Shown here piece after piece: positions 39,961 to 50,539 of a stretch of DNA of 64,000 nt. Origin of the DNA: Diadophis punctatus similis (taxonomy: Eukaryota; Chordata; Lepidosauria; Squamata; Dipsadidae). Location: the NCBI GenBank assembly GCA_023053685.1, contig JALIGW010000013.1, positions 11,992,001-12,056,000 on the forward strand, in the 5' to 3' direction. Each line of letters opens with the position of its first letter. The first letter of the stretch is position 1. The notes beneath the pieces are model-generated. The model had not been told where the DNA came from. It did not search any database and saw only the letters and a program-made list of their open reading frames with translations. The position numbers and the translations under genes were made by a program.

Positions 39961-41003
39961 TGGCTTATTTATTTATTTATTTATTTATTTATTTGGTAGC
40001 TTTTCTATGCCGCCCTACTCCCGCAGGACTCAGGGCGGCGTACAACATTTTATACAAAAACTCCAAACAAAATTATTAAAAGCACTTAAAAACAATTAAA
40101 AATATAAATATACACACATCATACATACATGGGGGAGACATCAGGAATAAATCGTCTCAACTCACCCCTGCCTGCAGGAAGAGCCATGTCTTAATGGCTT
40201 TTCGGAAGGCCAGCAAGGTGGGGATGGTTCGGATCTCTGGGGGAAGTTGGTTCCAGAGAGCAGGGGCCCCCACAGAGAAGGCCCTCCCCCTAGGCCCCGC
40301 CAGTCGGCACTGTTTGGCTGACGGGACCTGGAGGAGACCCACTCTGTGGGACCTAACCGGTCGAAGGGAGGAATGCGGCAGAATGCGGTCCCGGAGATAA
40401 CCTGGTCCTAAGCCATGTAGGGCTTTAAAGATGATGATCAGCACCTTGAATTGTATCCGGAGACCAATGGGCAGCCAATGCAGCTGGCGGAGTATGGGTG
40501 TTACGTGGGTGTACCTTGAAACACCCACCACAGCACGCGCAGCTGCATTTTGCACCAGTTGAAGTCTCCGAATACTCTTCAGGGGCAGCCCCATGTAGAG
40601 CGCATTGCAGTAGTCCAATCTAGAGGTGACAAGGGCGTGAGTGACCGTGAGTAGAGCCTCCTTCTCCAAGTATGGTCGCAATTGGTGCACCAGGCGAACC
40701 TGTGCAAAAGCCCCCCTAGCCACAGCTGTAAGGTGTTGATCTAATTTTAGCTGTGGATCTAGGAGGACTCCCAAATTGCGAACCCGTTCTGAGGGAGTTA
40801 ATTTTTCTCCCTCGAGAACCAAGGAGGGACAGTTGTCATGGTCCTTAGGAGGCAATATCCAGAGCCACTCAGTCTTGTCGGGGTTGAGTCTAAGTCTGTT
40901 CCTCCCCATCCAGATCCTAACGTCGTCCAGGCACTGGCACATCACATCAACCGCCTCCCTGAATTTAGACGGGGTGGTAATGTACAGCTGGGTGTCATCA
41001 GCG
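39961..41003 (-). pseudogene. L2 LINE RT fragment (minus), longest L2 frame in window
   Basis: A 284-codon frame (41011-40157) starts in the RT just before the catalytic box: PADDTQLYITTP is the (Y)ADDTQLY motif, with Y replaced by P at the break. It continues with MGRNRLRLNPDKTEWLW, VRNLGVLLDPQLKLDQHL, HQLRPYLEKEALLTVTHALV and FRKAIKTWLFLQAG. The 3' UTR ends with the inverted CCGCCCTGAGTCC..(AAAT)n tail at 39961. The frame is open but lacks the endonuclease and first half of the RT, so it is a dead, fairly recent 5' truncation. Confidence 0.88.
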
Positions 41004-41074
41004 GGTGTCATTATTCAAACTATCCCACCATTAGGCACCACAGAAAAAGGGGGAGGTTGATACGGCCTGACAAT

Positions 41075-41395
41075 TAACAGAGCGGCGGGACGACGCGCGA
41101 AGGGAAGCAAGAAAGCCAAGTCTACACTCTCACACAAAGCCCCTCACCTGCCGCGCGTGCTCGGCCCCGGCCCCGCCCTCTCACCGCTTCACTCCCGCTA
41201 ACCGTTTCCTTGGTTTCCCAACCGTCTTTCCACACAAACTTCCCTCACGTGGCCCCATCAGCGGGCTCTCTTATTGGCCCACCGCTCAAGCAGCGGTAGT
41301 TGTCAATGTCGCTCTTCTTTCCACGTTGCTAACTTCTCTCTGTCTGGGCGTTTAGTTACAGGGTTTTCAGGCAATGCGGAGTATCGAAGAACCGG
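41075..41395. other. GC-rich promoter-like stretch inside the 3.4-kb hAT
   Basis: It contains CpG-dense DNA with GGCCCCGGCCCCGCCC, TCTTATTGGCCCACC (inverted CCAAT-type) and CACGTGG. It may be captured host promoter DNA, but no coding exon is recognised. Confidence 0.25.
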
Positions 41396-41746
41396 GAGGA
41401 TTTCACCCCTGCTGCGAGCCATATGCAATCATCAAAAGAGCCACATCTGGCTCGCGAGCCATAGGTTCCCGACCCCTGTTCTAGAAGGAGAAGATTATTG
41501 TGATAGTGGAAATTGATCAACTCCTAAGCACCCCAGAGGAAACAGATTATCCAAGCCCTTGCCAGTCAGGATTCATAGTTGGGCACTGAAGGGAGACACT
41601 GTTTCGTAAAGGGTCCTAATAGAGAGCCTGTTATGATTCATTTAGACTTCTCAGTGGTTTTCAGTATCATCAACCATGGTATAATTTGGGACAATCTTCA
41701 TGGATTGAGTATTTCAGGCAATGGTTAAACTCCTTTCCCATTAGAT

Positions 41747-42051
41747 CAGCGGTTCTCAACTTGAGGGTCGCAACCCCTTTGGGGGTCAAATGACCATTTC
41801 CCAGGGGTCGCCCCAGCATCCTCAGCTCCCCCCCCCACTGCCACAAGCCTGGCCATATCGCGCCCCACAACCCGCGCCCTGCGACCCACACCGCCGCCAC
41901 CATTTGGGGTTTTTTACCATCTGCGCATGCGCAGAACGCTTTGTGCATGCGCAGAGGGTAAAAGAACCCAAATGGTGGCGGCGTGGTGGGGCGCGGTGGG
42001 GGCGCGTGGGCGGAGCGTGGGTCACGGCATTAGGAAGGTTGGGAACCGCTG
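41747..42051 (+). mobile_element. SPIN-like hAT fold-back element, 305 bp
   Basis: The termini are CAGCGGTTCTCAACTTGAGG and GGCATTAGGAAGGTTGGGAA plus CCGCTG, with perfect CATTAGAT duplications (41739-41746 and 42052-42059). CAGCGGTTCTCAAC...GGCATTAGGAAGGTTG are the ends I associate with SPIN (hAT, Buster group). The interior is a palindrome around CCATTTGGG...CCCAAATGG with TGCGCATGCGCA at 41922-41933. Confidence 0.88.
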
Positions 42052-42169
42052 CATTAGATGGTTCCAATTGGGAGGAGACAAAAGGAAAAGTCAACTCAAT
42101 GGATGCTTCCTTGTGGGGTATCATAGGAGTCAGTTTTCTCCTCCCTAATGCTTAATATCTACTTGGAAT

Positions 42170-42469
42170 CAGTAGTGGGTTCCTACCGGTGCGCTCTCCG
42201 CCTTTCTTCGCCGCCGAGCCGAAGAAGCTGGCGGCGTTGGCGGCGCGGGGCTTCCCCCGCCCGCTTTCCCGGGATGCCGGGATGCCGCCATTTGCGTTCT
42301 TCTGCACTCTGCGCAAGCAGCGCTTGCGCAGAGTGCAGAAGAACGCAAATGGCGGCATCCCGGCGTCCCGGGGAAGCGGGCAGGGAAGCCCCGCGCCGCA
42401 AACGCCGCCAGCGTCTTCAGTTCGGCGGCGAAGAAAGGCGGAGAGCGCACCGGTAGGAACCCACTACTG
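42170..42469. mobile_element. 300-bp hAT fold-back, CAGTAGTGGGTTCC family
   Basis: The whole element is a near-perfect palindrome. It starts CAGTAGTGGGTTCCTACCGG and ends with its inverse, flanked by perfect CTTGGAAT duplications (42162-42169 and 42470-42477). The centre (about 42319) is GCGCAAGCAGCGCTTGCGC. Confidence 0.95.
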
Positions 42470-42844
42470 CTTGGAATTAGTTGGAGAACTTATCTAACAG
42501 TTTGAGGCTTGGTACCATCAGTATTCTAATGTTAGACAGCTTTAGATTGAATCCTAGCAAGACAAGAATTATTTTTGTCCATCAAGGTTCTCTGTATGCT
42601 TCTATGGTGTCTCTTGATGAAAAAGAACTCTCTCGAAAGAGCAGTTCCACAACTTGGAGTCCTCCTGGATTTATCACATTAGCTGGTCTATCAGTTGTGG
42701 TCCTATCTGGGTGAGAGGACTATGTTACTGTGATCAATGTCTCTCTTTGATGACTAGTTGTCAATCCTGACTGGCAAAGATTTTAAAAATCTGTTTCCTC
42801 TGGGGTGCTTAATAGCTGATCCCTTACCATTATCTCAACAGCTT

Positions 42845-44055
42845 TCTCTTTCTAGGTAGCTAACTCATGACTTTGTCACCACCCACTTGTAAATATTACA
42901 GTATTAAAATCTGACTAGCCATGATCCATTAAGAGACTGAACCTTTAAATTTAGGTTGTGCTGCCCAATTCTTTGAGTCAATCATTCTAAAATGCTCAGG
43001 TTTTTTTTCCATTACTCTCTATACAGAAGAATAACAAATGTTTGCTCCATACAGAACAATAAGAGTTTAAATTGTGTTTGGTTATACATGAAGGGGTTAC
43101 CTTCTGTATATATAGTGCTTTTACCCCAGCAACAATTGTTACAGTGTGAGATGAAACCATGTGGGATGGCATCTTCTTAAAAGTAAAAATAGTATTTTGC
43201 TATTTCATAACAAATACTATCCATATTTTAAGCTATTCCCACCACCTGTTTATAAAAACATCAAGACTAAAACTAGCATTGTCATGATTACAAACCATGT
43301 AAATCAAGAGACTCAGACATGACAATAGGTAGTACAGATTCTTGTCCTCATTCCCCACCCCAATTTAACCTTGACATAAAAGGTTTTTTGACCAGTGCCT
43401 GCAATTTATATGCTGCAGGACTTATTTCCCATTATTTCCCTCCAGCCAGGTCTGACACCTTTAAAGCTTCAAATGATAATGCCACATTGTGAAGACAAAA
43501 GGAAAGTACATTGAAGATGTACCTGAATAGCAGGAGGAAAAAGAATCACATTGCCAAGTGTCGCTTAGCAACATGATATATGAAGAATATCTATAAGAAG
43601 AACCTATCACAAGACTGGACACTTCTGAATTTTCATTTTAATATTTCATTATAATTCTTTCCTGCTCAGTTACACTTTAACAGGCTTATAACAATGGCCT
43701 ACTATCATTGTTTATTTAGGATCCTTGGACCAGATTTGCATAATTTACACATACAAAATTTATTGGTATTTCCTATCATATCAACTTAGACCCAGAAACT
43801 GTACATATTTTAAGGTACCACTATGTAATTCTGTATCTAAAATCTAATCTCTGCATTAGATTATAATTTCCAAAGCAGATGATACTAGGCGGACAAAAGC
43901 TATGACATAAAGCTTAAACATTACTACAACATAGAAATGCTTATGATTCTGATGATTTATGTTATCTGTAAACAGTAGAGGATGAAAAAAAATTGACATT
44001 AAAAATTAAAAAAACAGGAAAGAAGAAGAATGAAAGAGAAGGTCAGAAAAACAGA
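42845..44055. other. unrecognised AT-rich DNA
   Basis: No gene or repeat recognised. Confidence 0.5.
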
Positions 44056-44297
44056 GCAACCAGTTATCAAGTGTATTACGAGCACATACTAGATACAAAC
44101 CTAATGTAAACCGCTCCAAACTCGACTGCAGAAAATATGACTTCAGAAACAGAGTGATCAATGCCTGGAATGCACTACCTGACTCTGTGGTTTCTTCCCC
44201 AAACCCCCAAAACTTTAACCTTAGACTGTCTACAGTTGACCTCTCCCCATTTCTAAGAGGTCTGTAAGGTCATAAGCGCACCACTGTGCCTACCGTC

Positions 44298-44739
44298 CAG
44301 GGGTGAAATTCAAAAATTTTTCCTACCAGTTCTGTGGGTGTGGCAGGGGAAGGATACTGCAAAATCCCCATTCCCACCTGACTCCTGGGGCCAGCCAGAG
44401 GTGGTATTTGCCGGTTCTCCAAAGTACTCAAAATTTCCGCTACCGGTTCTCCGGAACCTGTCAGAACCTGGTCGAGAACCGAGCCGAGATGGTGCAGTGG
44501 TTAAATGCAGCACTGCAGGCTACTGCTAGTTCAGCAGTTCAGCTGTTCAAATCTCACCGGCTCAAGGTTGACTCAGCCTTCCACCCTTCCGAGGTCGGTA
44601 AAATGAGGACCCAGATTGTTGGGGGCAATATGCTGAACTCTGTAAACCGCTTAGAGAGGGCTGTAAAGCACTATGAAGCGGTATATAAGTCTAAGTGCTA
44701 TTGCTATTGCTATTGCTAACCTGCTGGATTTCACCCCTG
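44298..44739 (+). mobile_element. hAT MITE, CAGGGGTGAAAT family, with SINE inside
   Basis: The termini CAGGGGTGAAATTC and GGATTTCACCCCTG are inverted. Flanks CTACCGTC (44290-44297) and CTACCGTT (44740-44747) differ at one base. Removing the element rejoins the LINE 3' UTR exactly. Internal phrases GGTTCTCCGGAACCTGTCAG and GGTGGTATTTGCCGG recur (inverted) at 48515-48620. Confidence 0.92.
44481..44719 (+). repeat. Sauria-type SINE, (ATTGCT)n-tailed subfamily
   Basis: The head is GAGCCGAGATGGTGCAGTGG, box B is GTTCAAATCTCACC, and the conserved GGTTGACTCAGCCTTCCACC block follows. It ends AAGTGCTATTGCTATTGCTA. It sits inside the hAT element; its own target duplication is not clear. Confidence 0.88.
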
Positions 44740-44879
44740 CTACCGTTCCTGTCCTATTATCCTATTGTCCTCTTTTATCGGTACTTTTTACTTATGTTAT
44801 GTTTATACAAACAACTACTATCCTGTACATGTTTGACAAAATAAATAAATAAATAAAAATAAATAAATAGACTTTATTT

Positions 44880-46480
44880 CAAGGATGTTTCCTAGTCAGA
44901 TACTACTGTATTCGTTCATTAATGCCCTTTTATTGCATGTTTCTAGTAGGCTAGAGAAATGGGCATGTGAAGTGGTTGGCAAACTGGTTACAATGGTTAC
45001 AATGGTTTTCATGAAGACCTTATTAACCTTCTCTACCAAATAATTCAAGCATTGAGGTCATCTTGTGTTTAATTAGCAATTCAGCTCCACCAAGCAATTC
45101 CAGCAGGACCAAGTATTGAAAGCAGAGAATAAAGTTGTAAATATACATTTATAACCACAGTACATTTGAAACTACACTTAAACTAACAACCCTTAAACTA
45201 ACAAACAATGTGGAATAAAGGAAAAATATGATCTTAGCCAAGGCCAGGTGGTAGGCATTGGGAATTTCCAGGATTGTAAGCTCAAGTAGAAAAGAAAAAA
45301 GTCTTCAGAAGAAAGCAAGCCACTTGTTATTTGGGCCACTTTTATGTTAAACCAAGAAAAGTCAAGAATCAAAGAAAAATTAACTGTTTCAGTAGATATT
45401 GCTGGCTATTACCTATAAAGTAAGTCCCTGCGTAGAGTTGGGCAATCTCTAAAATTAATTAAGTTTTTAAAAAATCAATATCAATTTTTTTAAAAAATCA
45501 TATGTTTTTGGGAAGGGATTTTTGAGCCATTCCCCTCAGACCACCGTTTCAGATTAAATTAATTGATGCAGGTAATAAGTTTTTAATCTCACTTACCAAG
45601 AGCAGAAACACAGGCATTAGCAAAGGGGTTACCGCGCACCATGTAATGAAGCCTATAGCTTTCAAACATAAATTAAGATAAAAATATTTTTTGAATGATA
45701 GTTTATTTCAAGATTTCAGGATTCTCAAGCAAGAACTCTGAGACATGACACAAGAACACTAAAATCTCTCAAGCGGTTATCCAAAACCTGAGTCTTCCAA
45801 GAACTGGATGTTAATTGTTGAAAACTTGCATTATTTAATTTTTTAAAAAAATCTGTTTTGGCCCTTGTATTAGATCAAGCAAATATGCTCAGGGTGTGAA
45901 AAACTGCATTATAGTGTCTGTCTGATAACATTGAGGAATGATGTTTTCAAATTTGTTACTCCTTTAGTATGTGTTAGTTAAATGTCATGTTTCTCTCCAT
46001 TCTTAATACTGCTTACTTAGGTTAGGAACTCTATAACTTTAACCAATTACTCTTTAACTGACCTTAACAGTTTATCTACCTTAGCTGCACTATAGGCTTC
46101 TGCTAGGCAGACAAATAATGTAAAAAGGTTATATACCAGTTATATTGTGCACATTTCGAAGTATAGTAAGGCCATTAGTGACCCGAGGCCCTAAATTTAC
46201 CAATAAGAGTGTTGTTAGTGAACTTGCTCACTGCTCATTCTATCTTCACTGCTTATCTCAGTTTAAAGCAAAGCTTCTTTCTATTGTGCTTGAGAAGTTA
46301 TATACTGTTCATAGTAATGTACAATGTTAAGGAAGGTTGCATACAGATAATCCAAGAAAGGTCTGGTTATGCCATCAGCAACTTGGTTTTTCATAGTTTC
46401 CATGTTTGACATGAGACAATTGTCTATTACCTATTTGGTAATAATTATGGTAATGGTGATCACCTATATCTGTATATAAC
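44880..46480. other. unrecognised AT-rich DNA
   Basis: No gene or repeat recognised. A small duplication (GGTTACAATGGTTACAATGG) lies at 44985-45007. Confidence 0.5.
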
Positions 46481-46492
46481 ACACATACAGAT

Positions 46493-46894
46493 CAGTGGTG
46501 GGTTCCTACCAGTGCAGTCCACTCTATATCACCAGTAGTGGCCTGCTGGTGATGTCATAGTACCGGTGCGGTCGGTTGCCGGTACCTGGGCGCCGCCATT
46601 TTTTTAAAAAAAATTTAAATTTTTTTTTTTAAATTTCTTCTGTGCATGCCCAGAAGCCAAGCTTCCTGCACTACGCATGCACTGCCTTCCTACCCCACAG
46701 TGAGTCCAAGCAGGGGAGGATGGCTGAGGGAGCGCGTGAGATGCTGAAAGAACGGGCGGCAGGAGCTATCTCCATTCCCCTCCCTTCAGCAGTCCGAGAA
46801 GCCACGAACGAGCGGTCACATGGCTGGCAAGCCACACCCACAAAATAAGCCACACCCACAGAGTGGTAGTAAAAGAATTAGGAACCTGCCCCTG
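46493..46894 (+). mobile_element. 402-bp hAT MITE, CAGTGGTGGGTTCC family
   Basis: The termini are CAGTGGTGGGTTCCTACCAG and ATTAGGAACCTGCCCCTG, with perfect ATACAGAT duplications (46485-46492 and 46895-46902). It shares TGCTGGTGATGTCATAG, GGCGCCGCCATTTTTTT and CAAGCCACACCCACAAAAT with the 2.8-kb element at 14954, of which it is the compact form. Confidence 0.94.
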
Positions 46895-46904
46895 ATACAG
46901 ATAC

Positions 46905-47498
46905 ATAGAAGACATATTTTGTAGAGTTTTCAAAATGAGGGACTTCGATTCCAGGAACCTACAAATAAATATTCTTCCCATCAGTTGCAAGGCCTGGCAA
47001 AAAAATATCCAAGATAAAGTTCTGGACGAGAATCACAATGTGAAGCTGTGAGCTCTGCTGCTGATCCAGCACTGCAGGTTCCCTCCAGGAACTTGCCTGG
47101 ACTTCTCCTACAAGTGGTCTCCAGAAATGCAGAAAATTCTACATTTTGGAAGGCAAACTGGCTTGGTGATTAAAGACCACGCAATGTGATAACTTCCTTA
47201 AGTGGAACTCTCAAGGCAATTCAGGTTCCAGATAACTTACCATTTGGCAGCATTAACACGAATTGTTTAAAATAGATATAACTACAGTAGGAGTGTTAGC
47301 TAGCCAACTTGGTCAATTTTTTTCCCTATTCTTCCCAAAAGTCCGAAGAGGGCCATCACACTGGATACTGACACTAAGCCTGGGCAGTGGGCACACACCC
47401 TAGGCGAATCAAGTGTTGCAACCCTGCACCTCTTCTAATTTTTGCAAGAGGACACTTTGTGATAGGAGGCCAGCATATTATGCAGCTTGCAGTAACTG
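46905..47498. other. unrecognised intergenic DNA
   Basis: No gene or repeat recognised. Confidence 0.45.
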
Positions 47499-47501
47499 AT
47501 A

Positions 47502-48063
47502 CGAGGGAGAGTCAAAAAGTAATGCCATTTTCTTTAGGACAGGTATAATTACCAACACAGGAACATGTAGCATACATCAAAATGAAGCTGGTCCTCTGTG
47601 GATCACATCCCTACTTCTCAACATAGTCACCGTTTCTCTCAATAGCAATGTTCCACCTTCGAATGAGAGCATGTATCCCTGCCTCGTAAAATTTTGTTGA
47701 CTGTTCTTTGAGCCACTTCTTCACTGCAGTTTTCACTTCCTCGTCACTGGAATAATGTTTGCCTCTCAAACCCTCTGTATACATTGCTATAATCTAAAGT
47801 ATTGTCCTCAAACACATTTTGTAATTGTCTGTGAATGTTCACAGGGGTTTCCCCCTCAGCAACAAGGAGTTCAATCACTGCTCTTTTTTCTGATGCAACT
47901 CTAAGGGGGCAGCCATTTTGAATTTTCCTTGCGAGTCTAAAAACCTGAAAAGTAAGAAACAACATAAATGATATAATCATTTATAACTGGGAAAAATTTC
48001 AGGTATTTTTATCAAAAACTTTACCTGAAATAAAAAATGGCATTATGTTTTGACTCACCCTCG
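47502..48063 (-). mobile_element. mariner deletion derivative (MITE)
   Basis: The inverted termini CGAGGGAGAGTCAAAAAGTA and CGAGGGTGAGTCAAAACATA are flanked by TA (47500-47501) and CA (a decayed TA). The minus strand encodes a mariner transposase N-terminal segment (ASEKRAVIELLVAEGETPVN, IHRQLQNVF, about 47921-47770). This joins directly to the C-terminal end (SDEEVKTAVKKWLKEQSTKF, YEAGIHALIRRWNIAIERNG, DYVEK then stop, about 47745-47610). The whole catalytic DD(34)D region is deleted. Confidence 0.82.
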
Positions 48064-48164
48064 CATTTTTTTTAGTTGCCAAAGAGATTTTAGTCCTCCT
48101 ATAGTTAAGTATGAAATGGACAGGTGGGAGAAGAATTCTAACCAGCCTTCTGTGCTTGAAGCTG

Positions 48165-48177
48165 GAGGGGGGGGGGG

Positions 48178-48249
<72 letters not shown>
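48165..48249 (+). repeat. (GA)n microsatellite with poly-G lead
   Basis: A run of about 16 G is followed by about 34 GA units. Confidence 0.97.
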
Positions 48250-48254
<5 letters not shown>

Positions 48255-48500
48255 TTTGTTTAATGTGTGTTTGCTTATGTGTAATTTAGGTAGTTCTACT
48301 GCAAACAAGAGAAGGCAGGGGAAGAGAAGCTGTTAGTTGAAACCTGATATTGCCCGATTAACAGAACATCCAAAGTATATCTTGGTACATCTTATAAGGC
48401 CAGCACCAGACATCTATCTGCATGAGCAAAGGGAATTCTTTCCATTCCCTAAGCTGGCTAAGAAATTCTGGGAATTGAAGTCCACACCTCCTTCAGTAGT

Positions 48501-48977
48501 CAGAGTTGAGGTGGGTTTCAGCAGGTTCTGACCAGTTCTGGAGAACAGGTAGCGTACATTTTGAGTAGTTTGGAGAATCGGTAGCGGAAATTTTGAGTAG
48601 TTCGGAAAACCGGTAAATACCACCTCTGACTGGCCCCACCCCCATTTATTCTCTGTCTCCCGAGTCCCAGCTGATCGGGAGGAAATGGGGATTTTGCAGT
48701 AACCTTCCCCTGGAGTGGGGAGGGAATGGAGATTTTGCAGTAACCTTCCCCTGGAGTGGGGAGGGAATGGAGATTTTGCAGTAACCTTCCCCTGGAGTGG
48801 GGAGGGAATGGAGATTTTGCAGTAACCTTCCCCTGGAGTGGGGAGGGAATGGAGATTTTGCAGTAACCTTCCCCTGGAGTGGGGAGGGAATGGAGATTTT
48901 GCCGTATCCTTCCCCTGCCACGCCCACCAAGCCATGCCCACAGAACCAGTAGTAAAAAATATTGAATCCCACCACTG
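48501..48977 (-). mobile_element. hAT-like element with internal 41-bp minisatellite
   Basis: The left end resembles GGTGGGTTTCAGCAGGTTCT and the right end reads ATTGAATCCCACCACTG. Internal phrases match the element at 44298. No convincing target duplication is visible; the left end is damaged. Confidence 0.65.
48691..48900 (+). repeat. 41-bp minisatellite, five full copies plus part
   Basis: Starts of ATTTTGCAGTAACCTTCCCC are at 48691, 48732, 48773, 48814 and 48855, with a partial at 48896: an exact 41-base period. The unit is a single-copy segment in the relative at 44298, so it expanded after divergence. Repeated frames here are not a protein. Confidence 0.96.
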
Positions 48978-48979
48978 CT

Positions 48980-50198
48980 GCGTATGCAAAACCCATACAG
49001 GGATCCAACCTCTGGATTCTCCTCCATTCCTGATGGTAGCAATGACAAAGACAGGCTGGTAGTGGAAATGTGTTTCCCAACATAGAAAAACAACTAGCTT
49101 GAGAGAGTTGAATCATGGCTTTTATTGATAAAGGCAGTCTCTATGATCTCATATCGGTTTATATATTTCAGGATGATTTTATCATGAAAGTGATTTAAAT
49201 ACTAGTAGCTCTTTTAAGAAGGCTGAGATCCGGGTTCTTAATGTGGAATACGGTTAAGATATTTGCCAAACAACAAACACTTTAAGTAATGGGAAGGAAG
49301 AGAAAATATTCATTTAATTAGATTGAGCTTTGTTCATTGACAAAGACTATTCATGCATCAAAACCAAGCAGAGAAAAACTGAGAAATAATATTAGGTGTA
49401 TATGCAGGTAAATGGTGATTATAGAGAAAATTTTCTCCCAAGGCTGAAGCCAGCTGTAAATAGAGCACAAAGGAGGTTTAAAAGACAAACTTTCAGTGTC
49501 ATCCATAATCACCGTTCATGCCAAGGACTACTTTCTCAAAGCTGCTTCTCAAGTCTTGCGATTTACAGCAGCGCACTTCTTATTACAGGATACATTATGC
49601 AGAAACTCTCTGCTATATGATGGGACATGGCAACCCTGCTGTGAGAATGCCGATCAGCACTTCTTTTAAGGCCTTTTCTCAATTGTCAGCAAAGTATTTT
49701 TTTTTTAAGGTTAAAAGGTGTAAAATTATTCTGAAATGCTTTTCTGACCTGTCGTCTTTCACACTTTAAAAAGCCAGAGTTCGTTTTCTTCTACCTAATT
49801 TTTTTTGTTGTTATTGATAATGGAGATATAAGAAAGAATAAGTCTTGGAAGCAGCAATAAATGACATTAGAAAAATAAATTCACCTTCTGTTTCATTACA
49901 TATCCATAAATGTCTGCATAAAATGTCTACAGATAAGTCTATCTGATGGACCGGAGACTAATTTTAAGTGCAGGCATATTTTAACTTTTTTGCCCTTCTA
50001 CTGGTTTTATTCTGTTTTGAAATGCATTTTTTTGCAATTAATGGCAAAAGACTACTTTATAAACATTCATCTGTATTTCATTATATGATCTAATAACACA
50101 CTATGCAAAGTAGTAGTCAAATTATTATTGTTTTAAACTACCATCATAGAGGTATCATTTTCACATAAACTATTCTAAAAACATTGCCTGCAGTTTGA
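48980..50198. other. unrecognised intergenic DNA
   Basis: No gene or repeat recognised. Confidence 0.5.
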
Positions 50199-50200
50199 TA

Positions 50201-50535
50201 GGGGTGCGATGGCTCAGTGGTAAAGACCCTGAGCTTGTCATCCAGAAAGCTGACAGCTTGGGTTTGAGACCCCAGTGCTGTGCAATGGGATGAGCTCTCA
50301 TTACTTGCCCCAGCTCCTGCCAACCTAGCAGTTTGAAAACATGCGAATGCCAATAGATAAATAGGTACTACTTTGGTGGGAAATAATAGTGTTTCAGGCA
50401 CTTTAGCATACGGTCATACTGGCTACATGACCACAGAAGTGTCTTTAGACAACGCTGACCCCCTTGGGCTAAGAGATAAGCATCACTTCCTAGAGTTGGA
50501 CATGAATAGACAGGGGAAACCTTTACCTTTAGGTA
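50201..50535 (+). repeat. tRNA-derived SINE, CCTTTACCTTTA-tailed family
   Basis: The head GGGGTGCGATGGCTCAGTGG has a box A-like layout and GGTTTGAGACCCC is a box B-like site. The body has TGCCAACCTAGCAGTTTGAA, CTGGCTACATGACCACAGAA and AGTGTCTTTAGACAACGCTG. It ends AACCTTTACCTTTAGG. This is a different SINE family from those at 174 and 10971. Confidence 0.78.
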
Positions 50536-50539
50536 TCCA

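Larger units (their letters stand above)
38102..41478 (+). mobile_element. 3.4-kb composite hAT element
   Basis: The left terminus is CAGGGGTCGGGAACCTTTTT followed by a GACTAAGAGAGCCATG block. The right terminus is CTCGCGAGCCATAGGTTCCC plus GACCCCTG. Perfect palindromic 8-bp duplications TTCTAGAA flank it (38094-38101 and 41479-41486). Inside, in order: the start of a CGTATAAGACGACCCCCAAC-type MITE, a long TTCC array, a CpG-rich block of four alternating inverted arms, a minus-strand L2, and a GC-rich promoter-like stretch. No transposase is recognisable. Confidence 0.9.
37770..42840 (+). pseudogene. ancient L2 LINE split into four parts by three hAT insertions
   Basis: Four plus-strand pieces (about 37770-38101, 41479-41754, 42052-42169 and 42470-42840) read in order as a decayed L2 ORF2. 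Piece 1 resembles the NASxxEGxxxxxLKxxxVHPLLKK region. Piece 2 has ETDY..P.QSGF, then LDFSVVFSIINHGII-like sequence. Piece 3 has a SNWEETKGKVN-like stretch. Piece 4 has LNPSKTRIIFV and LGVLLD. Each break falls exactly at an 8-bp duplication of a hAT element. It is far more eroded than the other L2 copies. Confidence 0.65.
44060..44870 (+). mobile_element. CR1-like LINE 3' end, interrupted
   Basis: The plus strand encodes RAHTRYKPNVNRSKLDCRKY and DFRNRVINAWNALPDSVVSS, the C-terminal end of the same family as 10380. The 3' UTR (GTGCCTACCGTC...CCTGTCCTATTAT) is split by a hAT element and ends GACAAAATAAATAAATAAAT. It is 5'-truncated. Confidence 0.78.

Noticed and set aside
41487..42720. Host gene fragments with LDFSVVFS and LNPSKTRI phrases
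   Set aside because: Order and motifs match a decayed L2 LINE rather than a host gene.
44290..44747. Ac-type or Buster-type assignment of the CTACCGTC duplication
   Set aside because: It fits neither consensus, so I left this family unassigned.
48414..49093. 191-codon repeated-motif proteins on the minus strand
   Set aside because: They come from the 41-bp minisatellite; since 41 is not a multiple of 3, every frame cycles through the same peptides.
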